A stretch of 64,000 nucleotides of DNA from Aminipila terrae (GTDB lineage Bacteria; Bacillota; Clostridia; Peptostreptococcales; Anaerovoracaceae): positions 1 to 64,000 of the forward strand of contig NZ_CP047591.1 of assembly GCF_010120715.1 (NCBI RefSeq), in the 5' to 3' direction. This document shows, piece by piece, positions 37,001-43,458 of the stretch (within the stretch, counting starts at the first letter, position 1; each line of letters begins with the position of its first letter). The notes below the pieces were generated by a model. The model made no database searches. It saw only the letters and a program-made list of their open reading frames with translations, and was not told the DNA's origin. A program made the position numbers and the translations under genes.

Positions 37001-39678
37001 ACACCGGTTTTTTGTACCGTCTCATCGTCCCATATATCATAGGTTTTGCTTGTGTCTAATCCAGCAAACGTATAGACACCGTTTGATAATGTACCAGTGA
37101 TGGGAGCATCACTACCTTGTTCCGTCAAATGGATGTCTCTGGTATCTGAATTCCATAAGGTACTATCCTTTTTCAACGTAACCGTGGCAGAAAACGAACC
37201 AATACGGCTTTCTGCAGTCAAATCATAGCTGCGACTAATTGAAGAAATGGCATATGTGCTACTTGAAGATATTAGTGCACCGCCCTCCGTCCAACGGTTA
37301 AATATGTAAGATAGGCCACCACTCTCAGGGACAACCTCAGCGGAAACCTGTACGGAGCTACCCTTTAGATACGTTCCTGAACCTGTAACCTGGTTGATGT
37401 TACTACCTTTTGAAAGTGCTACCGTATAGTAATCCACCGTTGCATTGGTTGCTCCAAACGTCACTTTTTGTCCTGTGCAGACATACTGACCGTCGGTAAG
37501 CTTTGCCCACACATAATAGTTTTGCTTAAGTCCTGAAAAAGTATATACACCATTTGAAGAGGTGCCGGAAATAACGGTATCCGCATTGTCGGCAGAAGCA
37601 GACAATACAACATTGCCGTCAAACCCCGTCCATGTAGTTCCGTTTTTTCGTACTGTAACACTGGATTCAAATGGTACTACTTTTGCACTCGCCGTGTAAC
37701 TGCGAGGCCCGTCCAGCGTTCCGGTTCTAATCTCAGTATCCGTACTAATGGGTTTGCCGTCTGCATCCGTCCACTTTTCAAATGTCAGTCCATTCTCCGG
37801 CGAAGCTGTCATCACTACATCCGACCCCTCAATAACCTTAATACCGCTGCTTGGATAAAAAGATGAGATTCCTCCGCCATTGTTAAGAGTAATCGTGTAA
37901 TAGTGCACTTGCACGGCGGGATGACTTTTATCCACAACCACACCAGAAGAACTGCTGCCGATTTGAGCACGGCCCCAAACCTCATAAACGGTATCCTTAT
38001 CAAGTCCCGTGTAGGTGGCAACACCGTTGTTCACGCTGCTTGGTCTGGTGCTTTTTGCCATGTTCAAGCCCTGAGGTGACAGCACTGGATAATAGCTGGA
38101 AGGGCAATCCGTCCAGATTTGATCATTCAGATAAATGGTCACCGAGACACCGAAATTGGGCAATACGCTCTCCGTTCCTCCTGAAACAGCACCCGTAATA
38201 TCTACAGCTTGATTTTTATAGAGTGCATTGGTGATTCCGGATGGTAGCCACAGGTACAGCCGTCCATCTGCATCAGTCCTGACACCTGTAAATCCATAGC
38301 CTGCAGCTTTGTCAGCGGGAGTAAAGGTTAGCTCACTACCCGAAATGGAGGTGTCGGCTATAGGCACACCGTTATTAGTTAACTTGATAATATATCGATT
38401 CAAATCTACACCTGCACTGTTTTTTGGTGCTAGCCCAGTAAATTCCTTTACAGATCCTCCGTCAATGGTCACCGATCCGTCAGCACTTGCATTGTAAATG
38501 CCAAAGTAAGTACCACCGTTAATGGTAATATTTCCAGAAGAAACATTATAAAATACAGGCATGTTGGCTGAAGCCGTAACATCCCCTCTTTCAACCATAA
38601 TATTGCCTGTAGACGCATTGACAACCGCAGGATAATTTGTTGTCCTCGTGTATACAGTGCTACCCAGTAGTTGGATTTCTCCGCTTCCATTATTATAGAT
38701 AGCAGCAGCGCCAGAAGAACGAATGGTACCTCCGGAAAGTTCGATTTCCATTCCCCCCTTGGCAAAGTTGGCAAATCCCACACTTGAATCGGACGAGATG
38801 GTACCTCCGTCTAGTGTTATGTTACCATAGTTTAAGACACCATAACCTGCGGTTGAGCTAACCGTACCATCATGGATGACAACCATGGAATTCCCATCAT
38901 TTAAAATGCCCATACCACTTGCGGCCGATACCATTCCACCTTCAACTGTAATTGTACCTCCATTATAATTTGCAAGAGCACTACCTGCGCCGGCGCTAAC
39001 TGTACCACTTTCAACTGTAATTGTTGCGCCGTTGGCATTGTTGTAAGCGGCAAAACTCTGCTGAGCCGTTGTGGAAGTGGACTCCATCGTTGCTCCGGAT
39101 ATGGTCAATTGCGAAGCAGGATTATAATTCAGTACACCCACACCATTATCCGTTATAACACTTCCTCCTGAAGCAACCACCGTTCCATTGTTTAAAATGG
39201 CGTAGCCGGATTCCCCCTTTATCTCTCCGCCGACGATATTCAGGGTTCCATCATTTTGGATAGCGCGGCTTTGACTGCCGCTGGCTGTAATAGTACCATC
39301 CGAAATTTCCAGCGTCCCACCGTAATTTTGAATTAGGCCGCTACCCGGAACGCTTCCTGAAAGAACGCCACCGCCCACACTATCGGAAATTATTCCGCCA
39401 GCTGTAAAACGAAAGCAAGTGCCTTCAGTGCTTGCAGGGGTAAATGTCACCGTATGCCCTGCCAAATCTAACGTTACATTTTTGTCGATTACAATGCTGG
39501 TAGCGATTGAGAAATCACCACTGATAGCAATCGTGTCGCCAGATGTTGCGTTGGATACGGCATTGCGAAATCCTGCTTCATCATTAGCTGTCAACATTTG
39601 AGCTGCATGTACAGGCACAGGCAAGATCGTCAGCATAATGAACAGGGTCAGTGCAATGCTTAAAATTCGTTTTTTCAT
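31015..39678 (-). CDS. Giant secreted cell-surface protein with InlB/Flg_new-type repeats and SLH domains
   Basis: A 2887-residue exported protein. A signal peptide (MKKRILSIALTLFIMLTILP, cleavage near VHAAQ) is followed by: a right-handed beta-helix-like region rich in GGT-type turns (about 30-430); several 110-residue beta modules with NGVYTFSGL-like strands (about 500-1270); a further beta-rich section (1270-1700); eight Listeria-Bacteroides/Flg_new repeats marked by GYTFAGWNT-type sequence (about 1710-2345); a carboxypeptidase-regulatory-like domain (ATVMLKKGNQVIGTTKTDAN); a Gly/Ser linker near 2600; and three SLH domains at the C-terminus (FPFVDVPENHWAYGDIAWAYE, ATRAEVAAIL). SLH domains tether it to pyruvylated cell-wall polymer. 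Adhesion or matrix function is inferred. AGGAGAAG precedes the ATG, 20 nt after the stop of a small leader ORF. Confidence 0.95.
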   Translation of the reverse strand: MKKRILSIALTLFIMLTILPVPVHAAQMLTANDEAGFRNAVSNATSGDTIAISGDFSIATSIVIDKNVTLDLAGHTVTFTPASTEGTCFRFTAGGIISDSVGGGVLSGSVPGSGLIQNYGGTLEISDGTITASGSQSRAIQNDGTLNIVGGEIKGESGYAILNNGTVVASGGSVITDNGVGVLNYNPASQLTISGATMESTSTTAQQSFAAYNNANGATITVESGTVSAGAGSALANYNGGTITVEGGMVSAASGMGILNDGNSMVVIHDGTVSSTAGYGVLNYGNITLDGGTISSDSSVGFANFAKGGMEIELSGGTIRSSGAAAIYNNGSGEIQLLGSTVYTRTTNYPAVVNASTGNIMVERGDVTASANMPVFYNVSSGNITINGGTYFGIYNASADGSVTIDGGSVKEFTGLAPKNSAGVDLNRYIIKLTNNGVPIADTSISGSELTFTPADKAAGYGFTGVRTDADGRLYLWLPSGITNALYKNQAVDITGAVSGGTESVLPNFGVSVTIYLNDQIWTDCPSSYYPVLSPQGLNMAKSTRPSSVNNGVATYTGLDKDTVYEVWGRAQIGSSSSGVVVDKSHPAVQVHYYTITLNNGGGISSFYPSSGIKVIEGSDVVMTASPENGLTFEKWTDADGKPISTDTEIRTGTLDGPRSYTASAKVVPFESSVTVRKNGTTWTGFDGNVVLSASADNADTVISGTSSNGVYTFSGLKQNYYVWAKLTDGQYVCTGQKVTFGATNATVDYYTVALSKGSNINQVTGSGTYLKGSSVQVSAEVVPESGGLSYIFNRWTEGGALISSSSTYAISSISRSYDLTAESRIGSFSATVTLKKDSTLWNSDTRDIHLTEQGSDAPITGTLSNGVYTFAGLDTSKTYDIWDDETVQKTGVFLDTSNRDKTLNYFTVTVNKGRGVTSISGNGVYLGGSTITATAMPEAYYSVTWQATGTAGTANGTSYTISNLGTTTSLDATGNLVNFTGKVTLKKDDALWNDATVQLSTDSAIAGTIAPTQSANGDYTFADLDPHNTYYIFVNGKAAGKTLTNTTVNAMIDYYTITVSPEQVTIETKVNNTADSGPYIKGTTVKLTATLINSNNDFAGWYNGSTLLSTENQLTVSNIMAKQTLSAVASQSFSAVVTVNGKADVSGIKLSEASGALTNAVSGTASGAKLTFENLVRGTTYYIFDGSTYTGKSLSKNATAATLQYYTVAVNTSIGISAATVNSSSTAIVLAGASVTLNATASTNYVFSKWVDGNNNTVAQSNPSTVTVMKEMTLTAVSIANYTGGDIDISTGWIEIADGTNSGTLKILQGGNLMGDNIDPTTSITIKGNGTETNKNILISATLQNAPQNSAVHLTLKDVKISGAGAPLEISTNAGDVELTLSGTNLLATGQISSSGLKKTGTQMLTIRSIDGTTANTLTVTGNTTMATGMGNGSMALQNVTIDSGVVAAAGYGGGLTTYWYGVKGLTINGGILRGAGESDNCIVGTSAPSGTQAVLDVTFNGGTLRAKLNSNTGTPNIRLNGGNLLLDLGGRTPKNALGENVYKTTFTVPSGTGGVDVSKTLVIRDKNGTVYGMNDVTTFDGGKVYAYLPIGIASATYEGKTYYAIVKADGTGEFATLYKVNTPASKTVNGVTATAAAPVLTDTGYSIDVTLSGTAIKPGLITLGLSGAIDSVAEQTQTVVTGAVSGVTKTFVFPMPTADVTDLALTMSFAETSAYTVTYTAPNATSGSVPVDANPYYEGKPYTVAATGTLQRTGYSFAGWKTGETIHGANSNQTMGDSSVSYTALWTANTYTVTFDGNGATGTMADQTFTYDAEAKALSSNAFTRTGYTFAGWATSPSGTKVYTPGESVRNLTAAENGTIHLYALWKANTYTVTFNGNGATSGTMEKQNVAYNTPVSLNANTFEREGYTFAGWKTTGGNSYANGASITATENITLNATWIGNDYTVTFNGNGATSGSMNNINLVYGTNTTLPDNAFSRTAYTFTGWNTAADGKGANYANKVEVNNLTTSDNGTVQLYAMWAANTYSVQFNINNGDSGTMSNQVFTYDSTETALSKNQFLRSGYTFVGWNTKADGTGIPYADQVKVRNLTADTSGVIQLYAQWNPGSFSVNFAPGSGRGTMAAQSFQTGDTTVLKTNNFMYRGYSFTGWNTEQDGSGTDYAANATVNTLNLGSSDSITLYAQWAPNAYKVTFNANGATGNMAQQGFTYDAAATALTQNTFTRDGYTFLGWAANPTGSYGEYADEQTVRNLTPMQNGVVTLYAVWKANTVAVAFDGNGAKTGSMGNQMFIHNTEQPLTANTYQREGYTFAGWNTQSSGRGVSYADGEIIKDPTPGITGNLVLYAQWQQQSRYGMSGMVTNDSTPANPIPDATVMLKKGNQVIGTTKTDANGRYSFTNLLPGIYNVVCTDDGKTVTKAETIIASPLVVDFILNNTAKNSLLELTGEVGTTVPALVVDQLSTVADAHAQPSKVTTVKLIVTAKNPSESNGEQAAIRELTTSQTVDMYLDARLLCNGTNIGSSNNTVLEIIIPYDFSRKDNIQVLRYHDGAASALTKLSSRPTTAYVDGTWFDNVSTGQIFVYASKFSTYAFSYTAVNSGGSGSSGGGSGGGAGGVSSYPITIDKSKVVHGTLTADKTESVVGGKITITAKPDGGYELHHLIITDANGKAILYTDNGNGTYTFVMPNGKVNVSAEFTQVISKENFPFVDVPENHWAYGDIAWAYEKGIFNGTGDGTTFSPGLSTTRGMIVTLLWRLEGKPAVSGGHSFKDVKDSSYYKQAIMWAEGKKIVKGYGNELFGPDDTITREQMAAILNRYASDKGYDVSKKKALDTFTDGSKTSAYAVEAMEWAVANGLLSGKENRTLDSKACATRAEVAAILKRFEEVFGKNK
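32640..34540 (-). repeat. Eight tandem InlB/Flg_new-type repeats inside the giant SLH protein
   Basis: Each unit is about 75-82 codons and follows the plan TYTVTFNGNGATSGTM - linker - GYTFAGWNT - linker - VQLYAMW. The first unit (AYTVTYTAPNATSG) and the sixth (SFSVNFAPGSGRG) are the most divergent. The copies differ too much at the DNA level to be recent duplications. Confidence 0.85.
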
Positions 39679-39698
39679 GTTCTTCTTCTCCTATTCCA

Positions 39699-39767
39699 CT
39701 ATTTTTTTTGGCTAGTAGCACACGCCCACATCATGGGAACGTGGCTTGCACATACATATTTTTCCAT
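39699..39767 (-). CDS. Short leader ORF (22 residues) ahead of the giant SLH gene
   Basis: An ATG at 39767 has AAAAGGAGAG at 7-nt spacing, as good a ribosome binding site as any in the window. The frame runs 22 codons to TAG at 39699, beginning MEKYVCASH and ending ATSQKK, with two cysteines and one tryptophan. The giant SLH gene starts 20 nt after this stop with its own AGGAG. It may be a regulatory leader peptide or a small secreted or signalling peptide; no known family is recognised. The first six residues look rubredoxin-like, but no further rubredoxin sequence follows. Confidence 0.5.
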   Translation of the reverse strand: MEKYVCASHVPMMWACATSQKK

Positions 39768-39845
39768 ATTTTTACTCTCCTTTTCAAAGAATTAAATGCA
39801 GATTTTTCTACAATTTTTGCCAAAAGAATATCATAAAAAAAGAAA

Positions 39846-39878
39846 AAAATGAGCCTTTACACTTAAAAGACTCATTTT
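39846..39878 (-). terminator. Terminator of the permease-DmpA-DppA operon
   Basis: On the minus strand AAAATGAGTCTTT pairs with AAAGGCTCATTTT (one G-U pair) and is followed by TTT. It begins about 55 nt past the dppA stop. TTTTAAGTGTAAA occurs twice in this stretch. Confidence 0.75.
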
Positions 39879-39932
39879 TACACTTAAAAACCTTATTTTT
39901 GCTTAAATTTACTATTGACAAATGAAAAACAT

Positions 39933-40730
39933 CTATATTTCCGTCATGAACATGCGTGCAACACTTAGTTCCCAAGGTGTTGCTGCTGTATATTCCACCG
40001 TATTGCTATCCGTTTGTTTTGCTCCCGGATACCAGGATGCTCTTCTGGCATTTTGATGCTCTTTAAAATTAATAATCATATTATATTCCTTTTCAATAGG
40101 CATTAATCCGATTCCAGCTTCCAATGATTTTTCCACGCCTTTTTCGATTTTTTCTACCGCCTCTTCCGGATGAATATTCCATACAGCATTACCAATTCCT
40201 TTCTTGGTGGCTACGGTAAAGATTCCAGGATGGCTTTTTTGGGCCAGACGGCACATGCCGTCATCTCCCGAAAGAAACACAGAGGGGACCCCATGAGCTG
40301 TTGCCCAAAGTGCATTCAACAAAAACTCCGAAGCTAACTCTCCATTAATTTTTATCCAGTTGAATAAATCATGCTCAATGGTATGGGCTAATGGACTTGC
40401 ATCGCTTCCTTCAGGAGAATGGTATCCAATGTAAACAGCTGCGGCAAAGCTCTCATCCAGACCACCCATCATAGATGCCGGAGTGGTCATCCAGCCCCGA
40501 ATTAACTGTACACCTTTTGGCAATTGTGTCATATCAAGATTTAAAGCTTCTTCATGCCCGTCCTTAACGACCACTTCGTAGCCCAGTTTCATGGCCGCTC
40601 TGCATGCCGCTGCCACCTCCAGAGTCATTTGCCTGCTGGCCGCTTCATACCCCTGGCCGCCATATCTCGTTTCACACCAACTGGTAACACCAGTTACGCC
40701 TTCTATATCGGCGCTGATAAATACTTTCAT
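39933..40730 (-). CDS. dppA: D-aminopeptidase DppA (M55 family)
   Basis: A 265-residue zinc-dependent M55 peptidase; the family member from Bacillus removes N-terminal D-amino acids from short peptides. The metal ligands are in place: D8 and E10 in SADIEGVTG, His in KDGHEEALNLD, His in GYHSPEG and Glu in NGELASE. The frame opens six codons upstream, but ATG 40730 has AGAGGATAA and gives the family numbering. It follows dmpA by about 20 nt and ends the sigma-54-controlled operon. With a permease and a second aminopeptidase it suggests scavenging of D-residue-containing or cell-wall peptides. Confidence 0.93.
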   Translation of the reverse strand: MKVFISADIEGVTGVTSWCETRYGGQGYEAASRQMTLEVAAACRAAMKLGYEVVVKDGHEEALNLDMTQLPKGVQLIRGWMTTPASMMGGLDESFAAAVYIGYHSPEGSDASPLAHTIEHDLFNWIKINGELASEFLLNALWATAHGVPSVFLSGDDGMCRLAQKSHPGIFTVATKKGIGNAVWNIHPEEAVEKIEKGVEKSLEAGIGLMPIEKEYNMIINFKEHQNARRASWYPGAKQTDSNTVEYTAATPWELSVARMFMTEI

Positions 40731-40749
40731 CTTTATCCTCTCATCCATC

Positions 40750-41778
40750 CTATAAAAATTCTTTTAAAGCAAATACTTCTTTACCTCTAATGCCCTTCAC
40801 AGTCTCTGCATGATAAATGGAACTGATCACCGCTTCTTCCACCGCTTCTGCCGTTGCTTCAAATACTTTGTCTATGGCATCATCATGGAACATTTTAGTG
40901 TCAATAATATTTTTTTCACTGTAATGGGGCATTATATTGGTGTTGGAAAATGCAATTGCAATGTCTCCACTGCCGTTTCCAAGGAAGGAACCAGTCCGGC
41001 TCAAAGCTACAGTGGCTCGTTTTGCCATGCGCTTTAACTGTCTTTCATTGAGGGGTATATCTGTTGCAATGATAATAATAACAGATCCCTTTTCAGCCTT
41101 GCTTCTCGGCACAGTATGCTCTGTATCAATTCTTCGGCCATCTATCATCAGATTTCCGGACATTCCAAAATTGGACATCAGAATAGCTCCAATTGTATAG
41201 TCCTTACCATCGCAAGATACGATTCTGGAAGCAGATCCTATTCCGCCTTTGATACCCATACAAATCATGCCGGTACCGGATCCCACTGCACCTTCTTCAA
41301 ATACATCCCCACAATTTTCCAATGCCTGTAACACGTTTTCCTCTGTCACATGCATTCCTCTGATGTCATTCAGTTCTCCGTCATTGCATTCTGTAACCAC
41401 ACAGTTTACTGTGCCTGTGGTGGTTCCTATATCCAAATTATCCTTTAACATATATTTTGTCAATGCATTCATGGCCGTTCCCACGCCAAAAGTATTGGTC
41501 ATGATAATCGGTGTCTCAATATTTCCTAATTCTTCAATCTGAACCAGCCCCACACTTTTACCAAAACCATTTATCACAGAACTTCCAGCTAACACTTTTT
41601 CTTTAAAAAGATTTCCTGTATGGGGTAAAATAGCTGTAACCCCCGTATGTATATCTTTTTCTATATTTTTTAATGTCACATGCCCTACTTTTACACCAGG
41701 AACATCCGTAATCAGATTTCTCTCTCCTTTTTTAAATCTGCTTCGAATGCTCACTTCACAATCTTTAGGTAAACCCAT
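40750..41778 (-). CDS. dmpA: P1-family aminopeptidase/D-esterase DmpA
   Basis: A 342-residue Ntn-hydrolase of peptidase family S58/P1 (DmpA, BapA), which release N-terminal L-, D- or beta-amino acids from peptides and self-cleave before a catalytic Ser. The family N-terminus LITDVPGVKVGHVTL, the EEGAVGSGTGMICMG segment, a candidate cleavage Gly-Ser in GGIGSASRIV, and AILMSNFGMSGNLMIDG are visible. It lies between an APC permease and dppA in one transcript (17-20 nt gaps). GAGGAGG precedes the ATG. Confidence 0.92.
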   Translation of the reverse strand: MGLPKDCEVSIRSRFKKGERNLITDVPGVKVGHVTLKNIEKDIHTGVTAILPHTGNLFKEKVLAGSSVINGFGKSVGLVQIEELGNIETPIIMTNTFGVGTAMNALTKYMLKDNLDIGTTTGTVNCVVTECNDGELNDIRGMHVTEENVLQALENCGDVFEEGAVGSGTGMICMGIKGGIGSASRIVSCDGKDYTIGAILMSNFGMSGNLMIDGRRIDTEHTVPRSKAEKGSVIIIIATDIPLNERQLKRMAKRATVALSRTGSFLGNGSGDIAIAFSNTNIMPHYSEKNIIDTKMFHDDAIDKVFEATAEAVEEAVISSIYHAETVKGIRGKEVFALKEFL

Positions 41779-41795
41779 TTCTTTTGCCTCCTCAT

Positions 41796-43184
41796 CTATA
41801 CTCTGTTTTTATCTGCCTTTAGTTTCCTGTCAAATATAAAATAAACCACTGCTCCTGTAGCCGGTACTACTAAACCAATTAGAGCGGTAAATGGATCCTC
41901 CATCAAGGTATTTAACATCAAACCAAAGAACAAAAGCGTGGAAATAATAACAGTAACCGGATATCCCCAGGCCTTATATGGACGAGGTAAATTCGGGTAT
42001 CTCTTTCTGTAAACGATAACTGCTACTACGCAAAGTACGTTAAACAGCATTCCTGCAAATACTACCAAAGACGTCAGCTGATCCAGGTTTCTTAAAAGAA
42101 CTAATACGATTGAGATAACTGCCTGACCAAATAAAGCGGTTGTAGGCACCTTGTACTTAGGATGTAGTTCTCCATAGCTTTTAAAGAAATGTCCTTCTTT
42201 TGCCATAGCATAGTAGTTACGTGGGAATGTAATAATCATTCCGTTTAAAGAACTGAACATAGCAATCAGCATAGTTGCAAGTACCAAGCCTCCACCGATG
42301 CCGCCAAATACACGTTTTGCTACTTCTGTCCCAAGATAGAGGTTTCCATCTCCAATCATGCTGACAATTTCTGTATGGGGAAGAACTTTATAAATTGCGA
42401 AGTTGAACAAAGTATAGATAATGGTGATAGCACCGATACCAATCAGTAATGCTCTTGGTAAGTTCTTAGCCGGTTCCTTCATCTCTTCCGCAAGAGAATT
42501 CAAGTTAGTCCAGCCTTCGTAAGCCCATAAAGTGGCAACTGTGGCAAAAGCAATCATACCAATGATTGCACTAAAGCTGGCCTCTGTTCCGTCAGCAGGC
42601 AACAGAGTCAGGTCAGGATGCTGCTGTCCCAGGAAAATAGCTGCACCAATAATAATAATGATAGGAATTAATTTTGCAACCATTGATACATTCTGTAAGA
42701 TAGTACCCTGTTTTATTCCTAATGAATTATAACCTGTTAGTAAAACAATGAGTACCACAGCGATTATTTTGATTGAAACATCGGACAAATCCAAATAACC
42801 TCTCAAGGCAGTTGGCAATGCAATAGCCAAAGCAGCAATAGAGCCTGCACCGCTTAGCAGCCAGCTTGTAAAACCAAACATATATCCTACAACTGGGTGA
42901 TAGGCTTCGTCTAAATAAACAACCATACCACCAGATTTTGGACTAGATGCTCCTAATTCTGCAAAGCACAAGCCTCCAAGCAAAGATACGATACCTCCAA
43001 CAATCCAGCATAACAGGGCTAATCCCATGCTCATGTGAGTTCGCTCCAATACGTATGAGCCTAAATAAAAAATTCCTGAACCAATCATGATTCCACCAAT
43101 GATGCTTACACCGCCAAAGAGGCCGATTTCCTTTTTAAATCCAACTTCATTGGTTGTTGCATCCAAATTACTTTTTGAACTCAT
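41796..43184 (-). CDS. APC-superfamily amino acid permease
   Basis: A 462-residue membrane transporter with 12 hydrophobic segments. The APC hallmark IGGIMIGSGIFYLGSYV in TM1, GGMVVYLDEAYHPVVGYMFGF and the WAYEGWTNLNSLAEEMKEP segment in TM6-7 place it near the LAT/SteT-like branch. It is first in an operon with dmpA and dppA, so it probably imports, or exchanges, amino acids or small peptides acted on by these enzymes. AAGGAGG precedes the ATG, and a consensus sigma-54 promoter lies 50-65 nt upstream. Confidence 0.93.
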   Translation of the reverse strand: MSSKSNLDATTNEVGFKKEIGLFGGVSIIGGIMIGSGIFYLGSYVLERTHMSMGLALLCWIVGGIVSLLGGLCFAELGASSPKSGGMVVYLDEAYHPVVGYMFGFTSWLLSGAGSIAALAIALPTALRGYLDLSDVSIKIIAVVLIVLLTGYNSLGIKQGTILQNVSMVAKLIPIIIIIGAAIFLGQQHPDLTLLPADGTEASFSAIIGMIAFATVATLWAYEGWTNLNSLAEEMKEPAKNLPRALLIGIGAITIIYTLFNFAIYKVLPHTEIVSMIGDGNLYLGTEVAKRVFGGIGGGLVLATMLIAMFSSLNGMIITFPRNYYAMAKEGHFFKSYGELHPKYKVPTTALFGQAVISIVLVLLRNLDQLTSLVVFAGMLFNVLCVVAVIVYRKRYPNLPRPYKAWGYPVTVIISTLLFFGLMLNTLMEDPFTALIGLVVPATGAVVYFIFDRKLKADKNRV

Positions 43185-43233
43185 AATTTTTCCTCCTTAA
43201 TATTTTGTAGTCTGCGACTATATATTAAGATAT

Positions 43234-43249
43234 TGCAAAAATAGTGCCA
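43234..43249 (-). promoter_or_regulatory. Sigma-54 promoter of the permease-dmpA-dppA operon
   Basis: On the minus strand TGGCACTATTTTTGCA matches the -24 TGGCAC and -12 TTGCA elements exactly with correct spacing. The permease start is about 50 nt downstream. Confidence 0.88.
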
Positions 43250-43353
43250 ATTTATAATGATTGAAAAAAAGCAGAATCTGCAAGCATTATGAGCAAAAAA
43301 ACTTTTTTAATCCTATTAAATCCAATTTTACACTATTTATATATGATACTATA

Positions 43354-43365
43354 TGTAATGTTACA
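43354..43365. promoter_or_regulatory. Palindrome between divergent sigma-54 promoters (candidate activator site)
   Basis: TGTAATGTTACA has 5-bp arms around a 2-nt centre. It lies 105 nt upstream of the minus-strand -24 element and 35 nt upstream of the plus-strand one, so it could serve both promoters. Activator binding is inferred. Confidence 0.4.
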
Positions 43366-43399
43366 GTAATATTTTGATTTTCCACTGGAGGATTTTTAT

Positions 43400-43415
43400 T
43401 GGTATAATAATTGCA
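43400..43415 (+). promoter_or_regulatory. Sigma-54 promoter of the serine hydrolase gene
   Basis: TGGTATAATAATTGCA has the invariant GG and GC at the right spacing and differs from the consensus -24 element only by T for C. It lies 44 nt before the ATG. Within it TATAAT also appears, so a sigma-A reading is possible, but no good -35 accompanies it. Confidence 0.6.
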
Positions 43416-43458
43416 TTATTTTATATTAATTATTATCAATTAGGAGGTACTAATCAAT

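Noticed and set aside
39756..39765. Rubredoxin fragment, from the MEKYVC start of the leader ORF.
   Set aside because: Only six residues match and none of the further CxxC or aromatic core residues follow.
39820..39840. Sigma-54 promoter upstream of the giant SLH gene (TTGGCAAAAATTGTAG on the minus strand).
   Set aside because: The -24 and -12 elements are too close and the GC of the -12 element is missing.
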